From assembly GCF_014219065.1 (NCBI RefSeq), contig NZ_JACLGO010000033.1, forward strand, positions 1 through 47,665: 47,665 bases of DNA. Direction: 5' to 3'. The position numbers and the translations under genes were made by a program. The notes under the pieces were generated by a model that worked only from the letters and a program-made list of their open reading frames with translations, searched no databases and was not told where the DNA came from. Shown here one piece after another: positions 1 through 15,179 of the stretch (position 1 is the first letter of the stretch; each line of letters opens with the position of its first letter). The DNA comes from Halopseudomonas xiamenensis (GTDB lineage: Bacteria > Pseudomonadota > Gammaproteobacteria > Pseudomonadales > Pseudomonadaceae).

Positions 1-38
1 CCGAAAGGTCGGAAGCGACGCTAGCCCCTCCACCCTGA

Positions 39-58
39 CAGGTCCCATTTTGGACCTG
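39..58. repeat. Short perfect inverted repeat
   Basis: CAGGTCC (39-45) and GGACCTG (52-58) form a 7-bp stem around a 6-base loop. No T-run follows on either strand, so a standard intrinsic terminator is not supported. It lies downstream of the minus-strand dolP-like gene and could stabilise a transcript end. Confidence 0.4.
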
Positions 59-74
59 CAGGAAAACCATACAA

Positions 75-105
75 GCGCCGCCTCGGCGCGAAGCGGGCTC
101 CCACA
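75..105. repeat. REP-like palindromic repeat, single copy
   Basis: The element has a GC-rich stem-loop (GCGCCGCCTCGGCGC) followed by GAAGCGGGCTCCCACA. Read on the minus strand it begins TGTGGGAGC, the hallmark of Pseudomonas extragenic palindromes. The core nearly matches the repeat at 27567. It sits in the gap after the dolP-like gene, a usual REP position. Confidence 0.6.
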
Positions 106-133
106 GGCTCCCGGAGAGTGAGCGCCGCTCCGC

Positions 134-1678
<1,545 letters not shown>

Positions 1679-1679
<1 letters not shown>

Positions 1680-3526
1680 CAGCGCAGCATCGGTTCCATT
1701 GCTTCGATCGATGGCAGCGAGGGCAGCGGTTGCAGCTGGCCATCGACGATCTGCCCCCAGGACAGTTCGCGACGAATACGGCCATCGCGGTCCAGCGACA
1801 GGCGACCGGTGGCGCCATCGATGCGGGTGTCGGGCTGTTCCTGCATCTGCAGCAGGCGAGTGAAGATACGTTGGGCATCGATGCCCATGGCATACAGCCG
1901 CCCCATGGGGCCGGCGGCGGCAGGCCAGCTGTCGACCACGCTCTGGTACAGGCTGTCGGAGCGGTCGAGCAGCCAGGGGATCTCGGCGATCAGCAGGTCG
2001 TCGATATCCGCGTTGGGCTCGCCGCCAAGGGACAGGCGGTAGGCGTGGGATGTCGCATAGACCGGCAGGTCACCGGCGTACTGGAACACCAGGGTCGGCT
2101 TGATCTGGCGCGCCTGCAGCGGATTGGCGGCGAGAAACAGCGCATCCAGCCCGCTGCTGGGGGACGGCTGTATTGCCAACTCCTCGTTCGGCAGCTGATC
2201 CGGGGCCTGGTTGCGCTGCTCGCTCTCGCGTACCCGCAGCAGGTTGGCTACCTGGCCTGAAATGCCGGCTGGCTGGTCGATGACCTCATGGCCGGTCAGG
2301 GTGCCGCCCAGCTCCTGCCACTGGGCGACGAAGGCCTGGGCAGCACGCACGCCCCAGTCGTCGCGGTTGGCCAGGATGGCCATGCGTCGGTGACCATCCT
2401 GCCAGGCGCGCAGGGCGGCGGAGCGGGCTTCGTCCTCTGGCGCCAGGCCGAACTGGAACAGGCCGGCAGGAGGTGTGGCTCTGTTGTCCGCATAGTTCAA
2501 TGCCAGGGTAGGTAGTGGTAACTGCGGCAGACCGGCGAGATACGCCACTTGCTGGCGGTCCAGTGGGCCGACCACCCACTGCACGCCATCAGCCTGGGCC
2601 TGGCGGTAGAACTGCATCAGGTCGGCATAGCTGCCGCTGTCGTAAAGGCTGATCTGCGGCTGCGCCAGACCCTGGCTGTAGGCGTGATACTGCGCTGCCA
2701 GGAAGCCATCACGCAGGGCGTCGGCTGCCGCTGACAGGTTGCCGTCGAAGGGCAGCAGCAGGGCGATATGCTGGGGGCGCTGGGCATGCAGCTCGAGCAG
2801 CCGGCTGACACCCTCCGGTGGTGTGCTGGCAGCCGGGTGGTCGGGGTGCCGGGCCTGCCATTGCTGCATGGCATGGACCTGCAGGTCGAGGTTGCCATGA
2901 TCACGCTGGATCAGTGCCAGGCTCAGCCAGCCGGCCAGGTCGCCACTGGTGGTGGTGCTGGCGGCGCGCAATTGCTCGGTCGGCACCTGGTTCAGCTCGT
3001 TCCAGATGGCGGCGAGGTTGTCCTGTTGCGCCGCGGCCGGCAGCAGGTCGTGAATGAAGACCCGCTCCTGCGCGGCGTTCAGGTGCTCGCCGGCGGCGGC
3101 CATGGTCTCGGCGCGCAGCAACTGGATATCCAGCTGGGCCTGCGGAGCCAGGCTGTCGAACTGCTCCAGCGAGGGGTGGCGCAGTGCGCGCAGTGCGGCA
3201 GCTGGTTGGCCCAGCGCCAGTTCGCTGCGCGCCTGTAGTTCGCTGAAGCGCTGCTGCTGGTCCAGCGGCAGCTCGCTTTGCGGAATCAGTGCCAGGATAC
3301 TGCGTACCTGCTCCGGCTGGCTGCGGCTCCAGGCGGTCTGCGCGGCGTGCAGGCGCAGCAGGTTGGCCTCGGCGCCGGAGCGGCGTTCGGCCTGGCGCAA
3401 TATCTGCTCGACCGGTGTGTCCGTGGTGGCGGGCAGTTCCGACAGCTGGCGGGGCGGCGACGAGCAGCCGGCGATCAATGAGGCCAGCAGCAGACCGGAG
3501 AACGACAGGCGAATCATGCGGGACAT
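1679..3526 (-). CDS. lpoA: LpoA: outer-membrane lipoprotein activator of penicillin-binding protein 1A
   Basis: The 615-residue lipoprotein has signal peptide 1-20 and lipobox L-I-A-G-C with Cys21. An N-terminal helical, TPR-like region rich in Leu/Ala/Gln (about 25-250) is followed by a periplasmic-binding-protein-like domain (about 255-600) with '[21 protein letters not shown]' character. LpoA reaches from the outer membrane through peptidoglycan and stimulates PBP1A. The reading frame is open far upstream, but the signal peptide fixes the start near 3526; ATG 3517 would also keep it. A candidate promoter at 3596-3624 would make an in-frame ATG at 3586 leaderless, which also favours 3526. 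It heads the operon with yraN, the SIS gene and dolP and is divergent from rsmI. Confidence 0.92.
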
Positions 3527-3595
3527 CAGGGCGGGCACCTTGGACTGGGGCGCGCTGGGCGCGCGAGCGGTTGTCGGAGTATCCATACGCTGTGC

Positions 3596-3624
3596 ATTGT
3601 AACCAAGGGGCGCCACCATCGCCA
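3596..3624 (-). promoter_or_regulatory. Candidate sigma-70 promoter of the lpoA operon
   Basis: On the minus strand TGGCGA (3624-3619) and TACAAT (3601-3596) are separated by 17 bp. The -10 is good and the -35 weak. Transcription would start near 3589, giving a leader of about 60 bases before the lpoA start. Confidence 0.5.
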
Positions 3625-3642
3625 TGTGCGTGGTTGCTCCTG

Positions 3643-3672
3643 TGCCTGGAACTGGGTCACATCCTGTACAAT
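3643..3672 (+). promoter_or_regulatory. Candidate promoter of rsmI
   Basis: TACAAT at 3667-3672 is a good -10 element. The best -35 candidate, TGCCTG at 3643-3648 with an 18-bp spacer, is poor. The site lies in the divergent gap 29 bp upstream of the rsmI start, so a promoter is expected here. Confidence 0.4.
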
Positions 3673-3700
3673 GCAGCGTCCCTTCTTCACAGGATTCGCC

Positions 3701-4546
3701 ATGGCCACCGCCGGTACCCTTTATGTCGTTGCCACGCCGATCGGCAATCTGCAGGATCTGACGCCGCGTGCGCTGGAGGTGCTCAAGGCGGTCAGCCTGA
3801 TCGCCGCTGAAGATACCCGGCACAGCGCGCGCCTGCTGCAGCACTTCGGCGTGACCACGCCGACCACCGCCTGCCATGATCACAACGAGCGGGACAAGAG
3901 TGCGCGGCTGGTGGAGCGTCTGCTGGCCGGCGAGGACATGGCGCTGATCTCCGATGCCGGCACGCCGCTGATTTCCGATCCCGGCTTTCACCTGGTGCGC
4001 CAGGCTCGCGAGGCTGGCGTGCGGGTCTGCCCGGTCCCCGGTGCCTGCGCATTGATTGCCGGCCTGAGCGCCGCCGGGTTGCCCTCGGACCGGTTCGCCT
4101 TCGAGGGTTTCCTGCCGGCCAAGGCCCACGGTCGTCGCCAGCGCATCCATGCGTTGGCTGCCGAGCAGCGCACCTGGATGGTCTACGAGGCGCCGCACCG
4201 TCTGCTCGAATGCCTGGAGGACCTGTGCGATCTGCTTGGCGCCGAGCGTCAGGTGGTTCTGGCCCGGGAGCTGACCAAGACCTTCGAGACCATCAAGGGC
4301 GCACCGCTGGGCGAGCTGGTCGACTGGGTGCGCGCCGATGCTGACCAGCAGCGCGGGGAATGCGTGCTGATCGTCGAAGGTGCGCCGCAGGTGGCTGATG
4401 AGGACGCCCTCGATCCCGAGGCGGAGCGGGTGCTCGAGGTGCTGCTGGAGGAGTTGCCGGTCAAGCAGGCGGCGGCTTTGGCGGCGCGCATCACCGGCCT
4501 GAAGAAGAATCGGCTGTACCAGCTGGCCCTGGCGAAAAGCAGCTGA
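3701..4546 (+). CDS. rsmI: RsmI: 16S rRNA (cytidine-1402-2'-O)-methyltransferase
   Basis: The 281-residue protein begins '[20 protein letters not shown]', the tetrapyrrole-methylase-type SAM fold typical of RsmI. Further family blocks are '[16 protein letters not shown]', '[14 protein letters not shown]' and '[17 protein letters not shown]'. It 2'-O-methylates C1402 in the decoding centre of 16S rRNA; RsmH in the next operon methylates N4 of the same base. The start at 3701 is set by the conserved N-terminus; in-frame codons upstream to 3626 lie in the divergent promoter region. Length is normal for the family. Confidence 0.95.
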   Translation: MATAGTLYVVATPIGNLQDLTPRALEVLKAVSLIAAEDTRHSARLLQHFGVTTPTTACHDHNERDKSARLVERLLAGEDMALISDAGTPLISDPGFHLVRQAREAGVRVCPVPGACALIAGLSAAGLPSDRFAFEGFLPAKAHGRRQRIHALAAEQRTWMVYEAPHRLLECLEDLCDLLGAERQVVLARELTKTFETIKGAPLGELVDWVRADADQQRGECVLIVEGAPQVADEDALDPEAERVLEVLLEELPVKQAAALAARITGLKKNRLYQLALAKSS

Positions 4547-4606
4547 GACTGGCTTTCCAACTGGTTGTCCGTCCGGCAGAAATGCCCGCGCTTGACGCAT
4601 CAGTGC

Positions 4607-4635
4607 TTGCCGTTGGCCATCAACCCGGCTAACCT
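4607..4635 (+). promoter_or_regulatory. Promoter of rnpB
   Basis: TTGCCG (4607-4612) and TAACCT (4630-4635) are separated by exactly 17 bp. The predicted start, about 7 bases downstream of the -10, falls at 4642-4643, where the RNase P RNA begins. Confidence 0.6.
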
Positions 4636-4642
4636 TGTGCGC

Positions 4643-4993
<351 letters not shown>

Positions 4994-5173
4994 TTTTCCT
5001 CCCGTCGGCTCCCGGCAAAAAAATCTCAACTTCATGTTCAACATTAACTTTGTTTGAGCATCTCCTTGTTATTGCTTCCGATTCCTGTGTCGGGGCTGCT
5101 CCTGATCTGCCGCTTTTCCCCTTCGATTGTCGCTAAACCCTCGCCATATAAGGCTTTTCCGTGAATTGCTCAC
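4994..5173. other. AT-richer intergenic stretch between rnpB and the dcw promoter
   Basis: About 180 bp with visibly lower GC than its surroundings, including runs such as AAAAAAATCTCAAC and ATTAACTTTGTTTGAG. No conserved reading frame or clear hairpin is seen. It lies just upstream of the mra promoter and could hold upstream activating or regulator-binding sites. Confidence 0.4.
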
Positions 5174-5202
5174 TTGACGCTGTATGGGCGCCTTTCTATA
5201 GT
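5174..5202 (+). promoter_or_regulatory. Pmra: sigma-70 promoter of the dcw cluster
   Basis: TTGACG (5174-5179) and TATAGT (5197-5202) have an ideal 17-bp spacer, so transcription should start near 5209. The MraZ boxes begin at 5211, directly over the initial transcribed region, so MraZ bound there could block this promoter. Confidence 0.8.
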
Positions 5203-5210
5203 GTGCAAAA

Positions 5211-5245
5211 GTGGGTTGAAGTGGGTAGAAGTGGATTTTTTTGGG
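5211..5245 (+). promoter_or_regulatory. MraZ-binding boxes (four direct repeats, 10-bp period)
   Basis: GTGGG at 5211 and 5221, GTGGA at 5231 and TTGGG at 5241 recur at exactly 10 bp, one helical turn. In other bacteria MraZ binds TGGG[A/T/C/G]-type direct repeats with 5-nt spacers upstream of mraZ and represses the operon. The third and fourth repeats are degenerate. Confidence 0.85.
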
Positions 5246-5289
5246 TTAATCGTTGTCACACCAGTGGGTCATCAGGGGAATAACAAAAC

Positions 5290-5745
5290 GTGTTTCGTGG
5301 AACGAGCGCCATCAATCTGGATGTCAAGGGGCGACTCGCGATGCCTGCCCGGTATCGCGACCGTCTGCTTGAGTCCTGTGGTGGCCAGCTGGTCGCGACC
5401 ATTGCCCTGGAGGAACGCTGCCTGTGGATCTACCCGCTGCATGAATGGGAGGCGGTCGAGCAGCAACTGCGCAAGGCGCCGAACATGCACCCGGCGGTCA
5501 AGCGGCTCAACCGCCTGCTGATCGGTAATGCCAATGAAATAGAACTCGACAGCCATGGCCGTTTCGTCGTGCCGCCGCTGTTACGCGATCACGCCGGCCT
5601 GGACAAGAAGGTCATGCTGGTGGGTCAACTGAGCAAATTCGAGCTGTGGAGTGAAGAGGCCTGGCAGGCCACCACCACCGCCTATCTGGAAGAAGAGCAG
5701 GACGTTGGCGAGCTGCCGGCGGAACTGCACTTGTTGAGCCTATGA
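5290..5745 (+). CDS. mraZ: MraZ: transcriptional repressor of the dcw cluster
   Basis: The 151-residue DNA-binding protein has two AbrB/SpoVT-like MraZ domains. The first contains '[15 protein letters not shown]' (about 10-24) and the second '[19 protein letters not shown]' (about 88-106). It forms a ring-shaped oligomer that binds the direct repeats in its own promoter. The start is GTG at 5290, placed by the conserved 'MFRG' N-terminus and the upstream AGGGGAA ribosome-binding site; no in-frame ATG fits. Its stop overlaps the rsmH start as ATGA. Autoregulation is likely from the boxes at 5211-5245. Confidence 0.95.
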   Translation: MFRGTSAINLDVKGRLAMPARYRDRLLESCGGQLVATIALEERCLWIYPLHEWEAVEQQLRKAPNMHPAVKRLNRLLIGNANEIELDSHGRFVVPPLLRDHAGLDKKVMLVGQLSKFELWSEEAWQATTTAYLEEEQDVGELPAELHLLSL

Positions 5746-6679
5746 ATCAGCAGACCGAATTGAAACATGTCAGTGTACTGCTGAACGAAGCGCTGGAAGG
5801 GCTGGCGGTTCGCCCGCAGGGCCTTTATATAGATGGCACCTTTGGCCGTGGCGGGCACAGCCGCGCCATCCTCCGGCAGCTGTCGGAGGGGGGGCAACTG
5901 CTCGGCTTCGACAAGGACCCGGAGGCGATCCGGGTCGGAAATCAGCTGGCGGCCGAAGATGGCCGCTTTGTCGTTGTGCAGCGCTCGTTTGCCGAGCTGG
6001 CCGAGGAGGCACGTGCCCGCGGTCTGCATGGCAAGGTGGACGGCGTATTGCTGGACCTGGGCGTGTCCTCACCGCAGCTGGATGATCCCCTGCGCGGTTT
6101 CAGTTTCCTCAATGACGGCCCGCTGGACATGCGCATGAATCCGGCTGTCGGACAGAGCGCCGCGCAGTGGATCAACAGTGCCGCCGAGGCCGATATTGCC
6201 ACCGTGCTCTGGGAGTATGGCGAGGAGCGTTTCTCTCGGCGAATGGCCCGCGCCATCGTCGAGTGGCGCGCCGAACAGCCGTTCAGCCGTACCGCCGACC
6301 TGGCCGAGGTGATCAAGCAGGCCAACCCGGCCTGGGAGAAGCACAAACATCCGGCGACCCGTGCGTTTCAGGGTATCCGCATCTTCATCAACCGCGAGCT
6401 GGAGGACCTGAGCGCCGGGCTGCAGGCAGCACTGGAGGTGCTGGCCCCGGGCGGACGGCTGGCGGTGATCAGTTTTCATTCGCTGGAGGATCGTCAGGTC
6501 AAGCAGTTCATGCGTCGCGAGGCCAAGGGAGCGCCGCTGCCGCGCGACCTGCCGGTACGCGATGCCGATATCCAGGTCAGCCTCAAGCTCATCGGCAAGG
6601 CGATCAAGCCCTCTGCCGCCGAAGTGGCTGCCAACCCGCGTGCCCGCAGTGCGGTGCTGCGTGTGGCGGAGAAACGCTG

Positions 6680-6680
<1 letters not shown>
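5742..6680 (+). CDS. rsmH: RsmH (MraW): 16S rRNA (cytosine-1402-N4)-methyltransferase
   Basis: The 312-residue SAM-dependent methyltransferase opens with '[13 protein letters not shown]'. It has the SAM-binding '[16 protein letters not shown]' and the motifs '[15 protein letters not shown]', 'PLDMRMNP' and '[15 protein letters not shown]'. It methylates N4 of C1402 in 16S rRNA, the base also modified by RsmI encoded about 2 kb upstream. Length is normal. It overlaps mraZ by 4 bases and shares TGATG with ftsL, so translation is probably coupled. Confidence 0.96.
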
Positions 6681-10182
<3,502 letters not shown>

Positions 10183-10190
<8 letters not shown>

Positions 10191-11571
10191 GGCGATGAAC
10201 CTGGCAGACCTGCTCAAACCACTGGCAGCCACACTCAACGGCAGCGATGCCAGCTTCGACAGCGTCAGTATCGATGCCCGCCAGGTGCAACCCGGCGGTC
10301 TGTTCGTGGCCCTGCCCGGCAGCCGGGTGGATGGCCATGACTTCATTGCCCAGGCGCGTGAGCGCGGAGCCGCGGCGGCGCTGGTCGAGCGCCCGGTCGC
10401 CGATCCGCTGCCGCAACTGCTGGTGCGCGACTGCGCCCTGGCGCTGGGTCAACTGGGTGCCCTCAACCGTGCGACGTTCAGCGGGCCGCTGGTGGCCATC
10501 ACCGGCTCCAGTGGCAAGACCACTGTCAAGGAAATGCTCGCCGCCATCCTGCGCGAGTGCGGCGCGGTACTGGCCACCCGCGGCAACCTGAACAACGAAC
10601 TGGGCGTACCACTGACGCTGCTCGAACTGGCGCCGGAGCACCGCTATGCAGTGGTGGAAATGGGCGCGGCAGCGATCGGTGATATTGCCTACAGCATGCG
10701 CCTGGCCAAGCCGGATGTCAGCGTGCTGACCAATGCCGGCACCGCGCATATCGGCCGCTTCGGCAGCGAGCAGGCGATCGCGGAGGCCAAGGGTGAGATT
10801 CTTGCCGGGCTCGGCGCCGACGGCCAGGGCGTGATCAACCTCGACAGCCCCTGGATCGAAAGCTGGTACCAGACCCTCGGCCGGCGCAAGGCCTGGGCCT
10901 TCAGTATCGACAACCCCACCGCCGAGCTGCACGCCGCACAGGTGTGCAACGACCAGCGCGGCTGCCCGGGCTTCGAGCTGGTGACCCCGGTCGGCAGCAT
11001 TGCCGTGCAGCTCAACCTGCTGGGCCGGCACAATGTCGCCAATGCCTTGGCCGCCACCGGCGCGGCGCTGGCCCTGCAGGTGCCGCTGCAGGCGATTGCC
11101 AAGGGCCTGGGCGCGCTGCAGCCGGTGGCCGGTCGTGGCAAGAGCCTGTCCGGTCGCAATGGTGCCTTGATCATCGATGACTGCTACAACGCCAACCCGG
11201 CCTCGGTACGTGCCGCCATCGATGTGCTCGCCGACCTGGACGGGCGGCGCCTGCTGGTGCTCGGCGACATGGGCGAGCTGGGTGCGCTGGAGCAGCAGGC
11301 GCACCGGGATGTGGGTGCCTATGCCAGGGCCCGCGGCCTGGATGGGCTGTATGTCACCGGGCCGCTGTCGGCACTGGCGGCAGAGGAATTCGGCACCGGC
11401 GCCCAGGTCTTCACCGACCGCAGGGCACTGGCCGCCGCACTCGCAACGGAACTGGACCCGGCGACCCGGGTACTGGTCAAAGGCTCGCGTAGCGCGGGTA
11501 TGGAAGAGGTCGTCGCCGCTCTGGTGGAAGGCTCGCAAATTCAGGAAGAGGGCAAGCCGACATGCTGCTGA
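10183..11571 (+). CDS. murF: MurF: UDP-MurNAc-tripeptide:D-alanyl-D-alanine ligase
   Basis: The 462-residue Mur ligase completes the pentapeptide by adding D-Ala-D-Ala, the product of Ddl encoded downstream. The P-loop '[15 protein letters not shown]' carries Lys112. '[15 protein letters not shown]', '[14 protein letters not shown]' and '[16 protein letters not shown]' are typical MurF blocks. The start at 10183 overlaps the murE stop and has a strong ribosome-binding site; the frame is open upstream inside murE. The 3' end overlaps mraY by 10 bases. Confidence 0.96.
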
Positions 11572-12644
11572 TTCTCGCGCAATACCTGCAACAATTTCAC
11601 ACCGGCTTCGGTGTATTCCAGTACCTGACCCTGCGCGGCATCTTCGGCGTGCTCACCGCCCTGGCGCTGGCGCTGTTTCTCGGGCCCTGGATGATTCGCA
11701 CCCTGCAACTGCGCCAGATCGGCCAGGCGGTACGCAACGACGGACCACAGTCGCACCTGTCGAAGAAAGGCACCCCGACCATGGGCGGCGCGCTGATCCT
11801 CATGGCCATCACCATCAGCACCCTGCTGTGGGCCGACCTGAGCAACCTGTATGTATGGGTGGTACTCGGCGTCACCGTCAGCTTCGGCGCCATCGGCTGG
11901 GTCGACGACTATCGCAAGGTGGTGGAGAAGAACTCCCGCGGCCTGCCATCGCGCTGGAAGTACTTCTGGCAATCGGTGTTCGGCCTGGTCGCCGCCGTGG
12001 TGTTGTACATGGCCGCAGACACGCCGGTGGAGACCACGCTGATCCTGCCGTTCTTCAAGAGCGTCGAGTTCCAGCTTGGCGCCTTCTTCATCGTGCTGAC
12101 CTACTTCGTCATCGTCGGCTCCAGCAACGCGGTCAACCTGACCGACGGCCTGGACGGCCTGGCGATCATGCCCACGGTGATGGTCGGTGGCGCCCTGGGT
12201 ATCTTCGCCTACCTGTCCGGTAACGCGCAGTTCTCCCAGTACCTGCTGATTCCCTACGTGCAGGGGTCGGGCGAGCTGCTGATCTTCTGCGGCGCATTGA
12301 TCGGTGCCGGGCTGGGCTTCCTGTGGTTCAACACCTATCCGGCGCAGGTATTCATGGGCGACGTCGGTGCGCTGGCGCTGGGCGCGGCACTGGGCGTGAT
12401 CGCGGTGATCGTGCGCCAGGAGATAGTGCTGTTCATCATGGGTGGCATCTTCGTGGTCGAGACCCTGTCGGTGATCGTGCAGGTGGCCTCGTTCAAGATG
12501 ACCGGCCGCCGGGTATTCCGCATGGCGCCGATCCACCACCATTTCGAATTGAAGGGCTGGCCCGAGCCTCGGGTCATCGTGCGGTTCTGGATCATCACCA
12601 CGGTACTGGTGCTGATCGGTCTGTCCACTCTGAAGCTGCGTTGA
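11562..12644 (+). CDS. mraY: MraY: phospho-MurNAc-pentapeptide translocase (lipid I synthase)
   Basis: This 360-residue polytopic inner-membrane enzyme (ten predicted segments) transfers phospho-MurNAc-pentapeptide to undecaprenyl phosphate. Hallmarks are 'GWVDDYRK' with the paired acidic residues, '[11 protein letters not shown]', '[11 protein letters not shown]' and the C-terminal '[16 protein letters not shown]'. Length equals that of E. coli MraY. The start lies within the last codons of murF, indicating coupled translation. Confidence 0.97.
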   Translation: MLLILAQYLQQFHTGFGVFQYLTLRGIFGVLTALALALFLGPWMIRTLQLRQIGQAVRNDGPQSHLSKKGTPTMGGALILMAITISTLLWADLSNLYVWVVLGVTVSFGAIGWVDDYRKVVEKNSRGLPSRWKYFWQSVFGLVAAVVLYMAADTPVETTLILPFFKSVEFQLGAFFIVLTYFVIVGSSNAVNLTDGLDGLAIMPTVMVGGALGIFAYLSGNAQFSQYLLIPYVQGSGELLIFCGALIGAGLGFLWFNTYPAQVFMGDVGALALGAALGVIAVIVRQEIVLFIMGGIFVVETLSVIVQVASFKMTGRRVFRMAPIHHHFELKGWPEPRVIVRFWIITTVLVLIGLSTLKLR

Positions 12645-12654
12645 GGAACACAAG

Positions 12655-14004
12655 GTGTCACTGATCTCCACGGACAAGCAACGGATCATCGTCGGACTCG
12701 GGGTAACCGGTTTATCGGTTGCCCGGTATCTGGCCGGCCGTGGTTTGCCGTTCGCCGTCTGTGACACCCGCGCCAACCCGCCGGGGCTGGACCAGTTGCA
12801 GCGTTTCGCGCCCATGGCCGATCTGTACCTGGGCGAGCTGGATGCCGACCTGCTGTGCAGCGCCGGGGAGCTGATCGTCAATCCCGGTATCGCTCTGTCG
12901 ACCCCGGCGATCCAGGCCGCGCTGCAGGCCGGGGTCAATGTGGTGGGCGACATCGAACTGTTCGCCCGCGAGGCCAGCGCACCTGTGGTCGCCATCACCG
13001 GCTCCAATGCCAAGAGCACCGTTACCACCCTGGTGGGCGCCATGGCCGAGCAGGCCGGCAAGCGGGTGGCGGTCGGTGGCAATATCGGTACCCCGGCGCT
13101 GGACCTGCTGGACCAGCAGCCGGAGCTGTATGTGCTGGAGCTGTCCAGCTTCCAGCTGGAGACAACCCAGGCGCTGAACGCCGAAGTGGCCACCGTGCTG
13201 AACATCAGCGAAGACCACATGGATCGCTATACCGACCTGGCGGCCTATCATCTGGCCAAGCATCGCATCTTCCGCGGTGCGCGGCAGGTGGTGGTCAATC
13301 GTGATGATGCGCTGTCCCGGCCGCTGGTGGCCGATCAGCTGACGTGCTGGAGCTTCGGCCTGTCGCGTCCCGACTTCAAGGGCTTCGGCCTGATCGAGCA
13401 GGACGGCGAGAAGTGGCTGGCCTTCGAATTCAAGGCACTGCTGCCGGTCAGCGAACTGAAGATCCGCGGTGCGCACAACCAGGCCAACGCGCTGGCCGCG
13501 CTGGCCCTGGGTCACGCCGTCGGGCTGCCGATGCCGGTGATGCTGCAGGCGCTGCGCGAATTTGCCGGCCTGCCGCACCGCTGTCAGTGGCTGGGCCAAT
13601 ATGCCGGGGTGGATTACTACGACGACTCCAAGGCCACCAACGTTGGCGCGGCGCTGGCGGCGATCGAGGGCCTGGGCGGCGATCTGCAGGGCAAACAGGT
13701 GCTGATCGCCGGTGGCGACGGCAAGGGAGCGGACTTCTCCGCGCTGGTGGCGCCGGTCACTCGCCATTGCCGGGCGGTGGTGCTGCTGGGCCGTGATGCG
13801 CCGCTGCTGGAGCAGGTGCTGGGTGCGCATGTGCCGGTACAACGGGTGGACACTCTGGAACAGGCGGTCACCGCCGCCGCTGCGCTGGCCCGGCCGGGTG
13901 ATGCCGTGCTGCTGTCGCCAGCCTGCGCCAGCCTGGATATGTTCCGCAATTTCGAGGAGCGTGGCCGGCTGTTCGCCGCCGCGGTCGGGAGGTTGCCGGC
14001 ATGA
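12655..14004 (+). CDS. murD: MurD: UDP-MurNAc-L-alanine:D-glutamate ligase
   Basis: The 449-residue Mur ligase adds D-glutamate to UDP-MurNAc-L-Ala. The N-terminal nucleotide-like domain has 'IVGLGVTGLSVARYLAGRG'. The P-loop is 'GSNAKSTVTTL' with Lys120, where many orthologues have GSNGKST. 'LELSSFQLETT', 'HMDRY' and 'YDDSKATNVGA' are further blocks. The start codon is GTG at 12655, ten bases after the mraY stop and preceded by a GAGGA-type site. The stop overlaps the ftsW start as ATGA. Confidence 0.96.
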   Translation: MSLISTDKQRIIVGLGVTGLSVARYLAGRGLPFAVCDTRANPPGLDQLQRFAPMADLYLGELDADLLCSAGELIVNPGIALSTPAIQAALQAGVNVVGDIELFAREASAPVVAITGSNAKSTVTTLVGAMAEQAGKRVAVGGNIGTPALDLLDQQPELYVLELSSFQLETTQALNAEVATVLNISEDHMDRYTDLAAYHLAKHRIFRGARQVVVNRDDALSRPLVADQLTCWSFGLSRPDFKGFGLIEQDGEKWLAFEFKALLPVSELKIRGAHNQANALAALALGHAVGLPMPVMLQALREFAGLPHRCQWLGQYAGVDYYDDSKATNVGAALAAIEGLGGDLQGKQVLIAGGDGKGADFSALVAPVTRHCRAVVLLGRDAPLLEQVLGAHVPVQRVDTLEQAVTAAAALARPGDAVLLSPACASLDMFRNFEERGRLFAAAVGRLPA

Positions 14005-15179
14005 TCCTGACCGACGTCGTGCAACGTTCACTGGCGCCGCTGTTCGGCGAGCGCCGCTTCGACATGGACCTGCCGTTGCTGGTCGGCGGGCTGGCGTTGC
14101 TCGGCCTGGGCCTGGTGATGGTCACCTCCGCCTCCATGGAAGTGGCTGCCGGGCAACTGGGCAATCCCCTCTATTATATGAACCGCCAGCTGGTGTACAT
14201 GATCATCGGCGTACTGGCGATGCTGGCGACCCTGGCGGTGCCGGTCGGACTGTGGGAGCAGTTCCGCTTCCCGCTGCTGTTCCTTGGCTTCGCATTGCTG
14301 ATCGCGGTGCTGATCCCGGGTATCGGCCGTGAGGTCAACGGCAGCTGGCGCTGGATCGCGGTCGGCCCGATCAACGTACAGCCGTCGGAGCTGGCCAAGC
14401 TGTTCGCCGTGGTGTTCCTGGCCGGTTACCTGGTGCATCGCCGGGACGAGGTCAAGGAGGAGTGGTTCGGTTTCATCAAGCCGTTCATGGTGCTCGGCCC
14501 TATGGCCTGGCTGCTGATCATCGAGCCGGACTTCGGTGCTACCGTGGTGCTGATGGGCGCGGCCACCGGCATGCTGTTCCTCGGCGGCGTCGGCCTGTTC
14601 CGCTTCACCCTGCTGTTCGGCTCGCTCGGTGGCCTGGCCGCGCTGCTGGTGCTGTTCGAGCCCTATCGCCTGCAGCGCCTGACCGGTTTCCTCAACCCCT
14701 GGAACGACCCCTATGGCAGTGGCTACCAGCTGACCCAGGCGCTGATCGCCTTCGGTCGCGGCGAGTGGCTGGGTACCGGCCTGGGCAACAGTATCCAGAA
14801 GCAGTTCTACCTGCCCGAGGCGCATACCGACTTCGTATTCGCCGTGCTGGCCGAGGAGCTGGGGTTGATCGGCGCGCTGGCGGCCTTCGCCCTGCTGATC
14901 TTCGTCGCCGTACGCGCCTTGTATATCGGTCTCTGGGCCGAGCGTGCCGGACGCTATTTCTCCGCCTACCTGGCCTATGGCCTGGCGATCATGTGGTGCG
15001 GTCAGGTATTGATCAACGTCGGGGTGAATATCGGCCTGCTGCCGACCAAGGGGCTGACCTTGCCATTCCTCAGTTACGGTGGCAGCTCGCTGGTGGTCTG
15101 CTGTATCAGCCTGGGCCTGCTGTTGCGCATCGACTGGGAGCGCCGTCAGGCGCTGCGGGAGGCTGCCAATGGCCAGTAA
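14001..15179 (+). CDS. ftsW: FtsW: septal peptidoglycan glycosyltransferase (SEDS family)
   Basis: The 392-residue polytopic membrane protein has about ten segments. SEDS hallmarks are 'GREVNGSWRWIAVGPINVQPSELAKL', read here as GREVNGSWRW followed by VQPSELAKL, then 'AHTDFVFAVLAEELGLIG' with its acidic residue, and 'TKGLTLPFLSYGGSS'. FtsW polymerises lipid II together with FtsI. The short basic C-terminus and length are normal. It overlaps murD by 4 bases and murG by 11. Confidence 0.96.
   Translation: MILTDVVQRSLAPLFGERRFDMDLPLLVGGLALLGLGLVMVTSASMEVAAGQLGNPLYYMNRQLVYMIIGVLAMLATLAVPVGLWEQFRFPLLFLGFALLIAVLIPGIGREVNGSWRWIAVGPINVQPSELAKLFAVVFLAGYLVHRRDEVKEEWFGFIKPFMVLGPMAWLLIIEPDFGATVVLMGAATGMLFLGGVGLFRFTLLFGSLGGLAALLVLFEPYRLQRLTGFLNPWNDPYGSGYQLTQALIAFGRGEWLGTGLGNSIQKQFYLPEAHTDFVFAVLAEELGLIGALAAFALLIFVAVRALYIGLWAERAGRYFSAYLAYGLAIMWCGQVLINVGVNIGLLPTKGLTLPFLSYGGSSLVVCCISLGLLLRIDWERRQALREAANGQ

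Noticed and set aside
11541..13220. Long minus-strand frame across mraY and murD
   Set aside because: It spans two unmistakable plus-strand genes and shows no domain.
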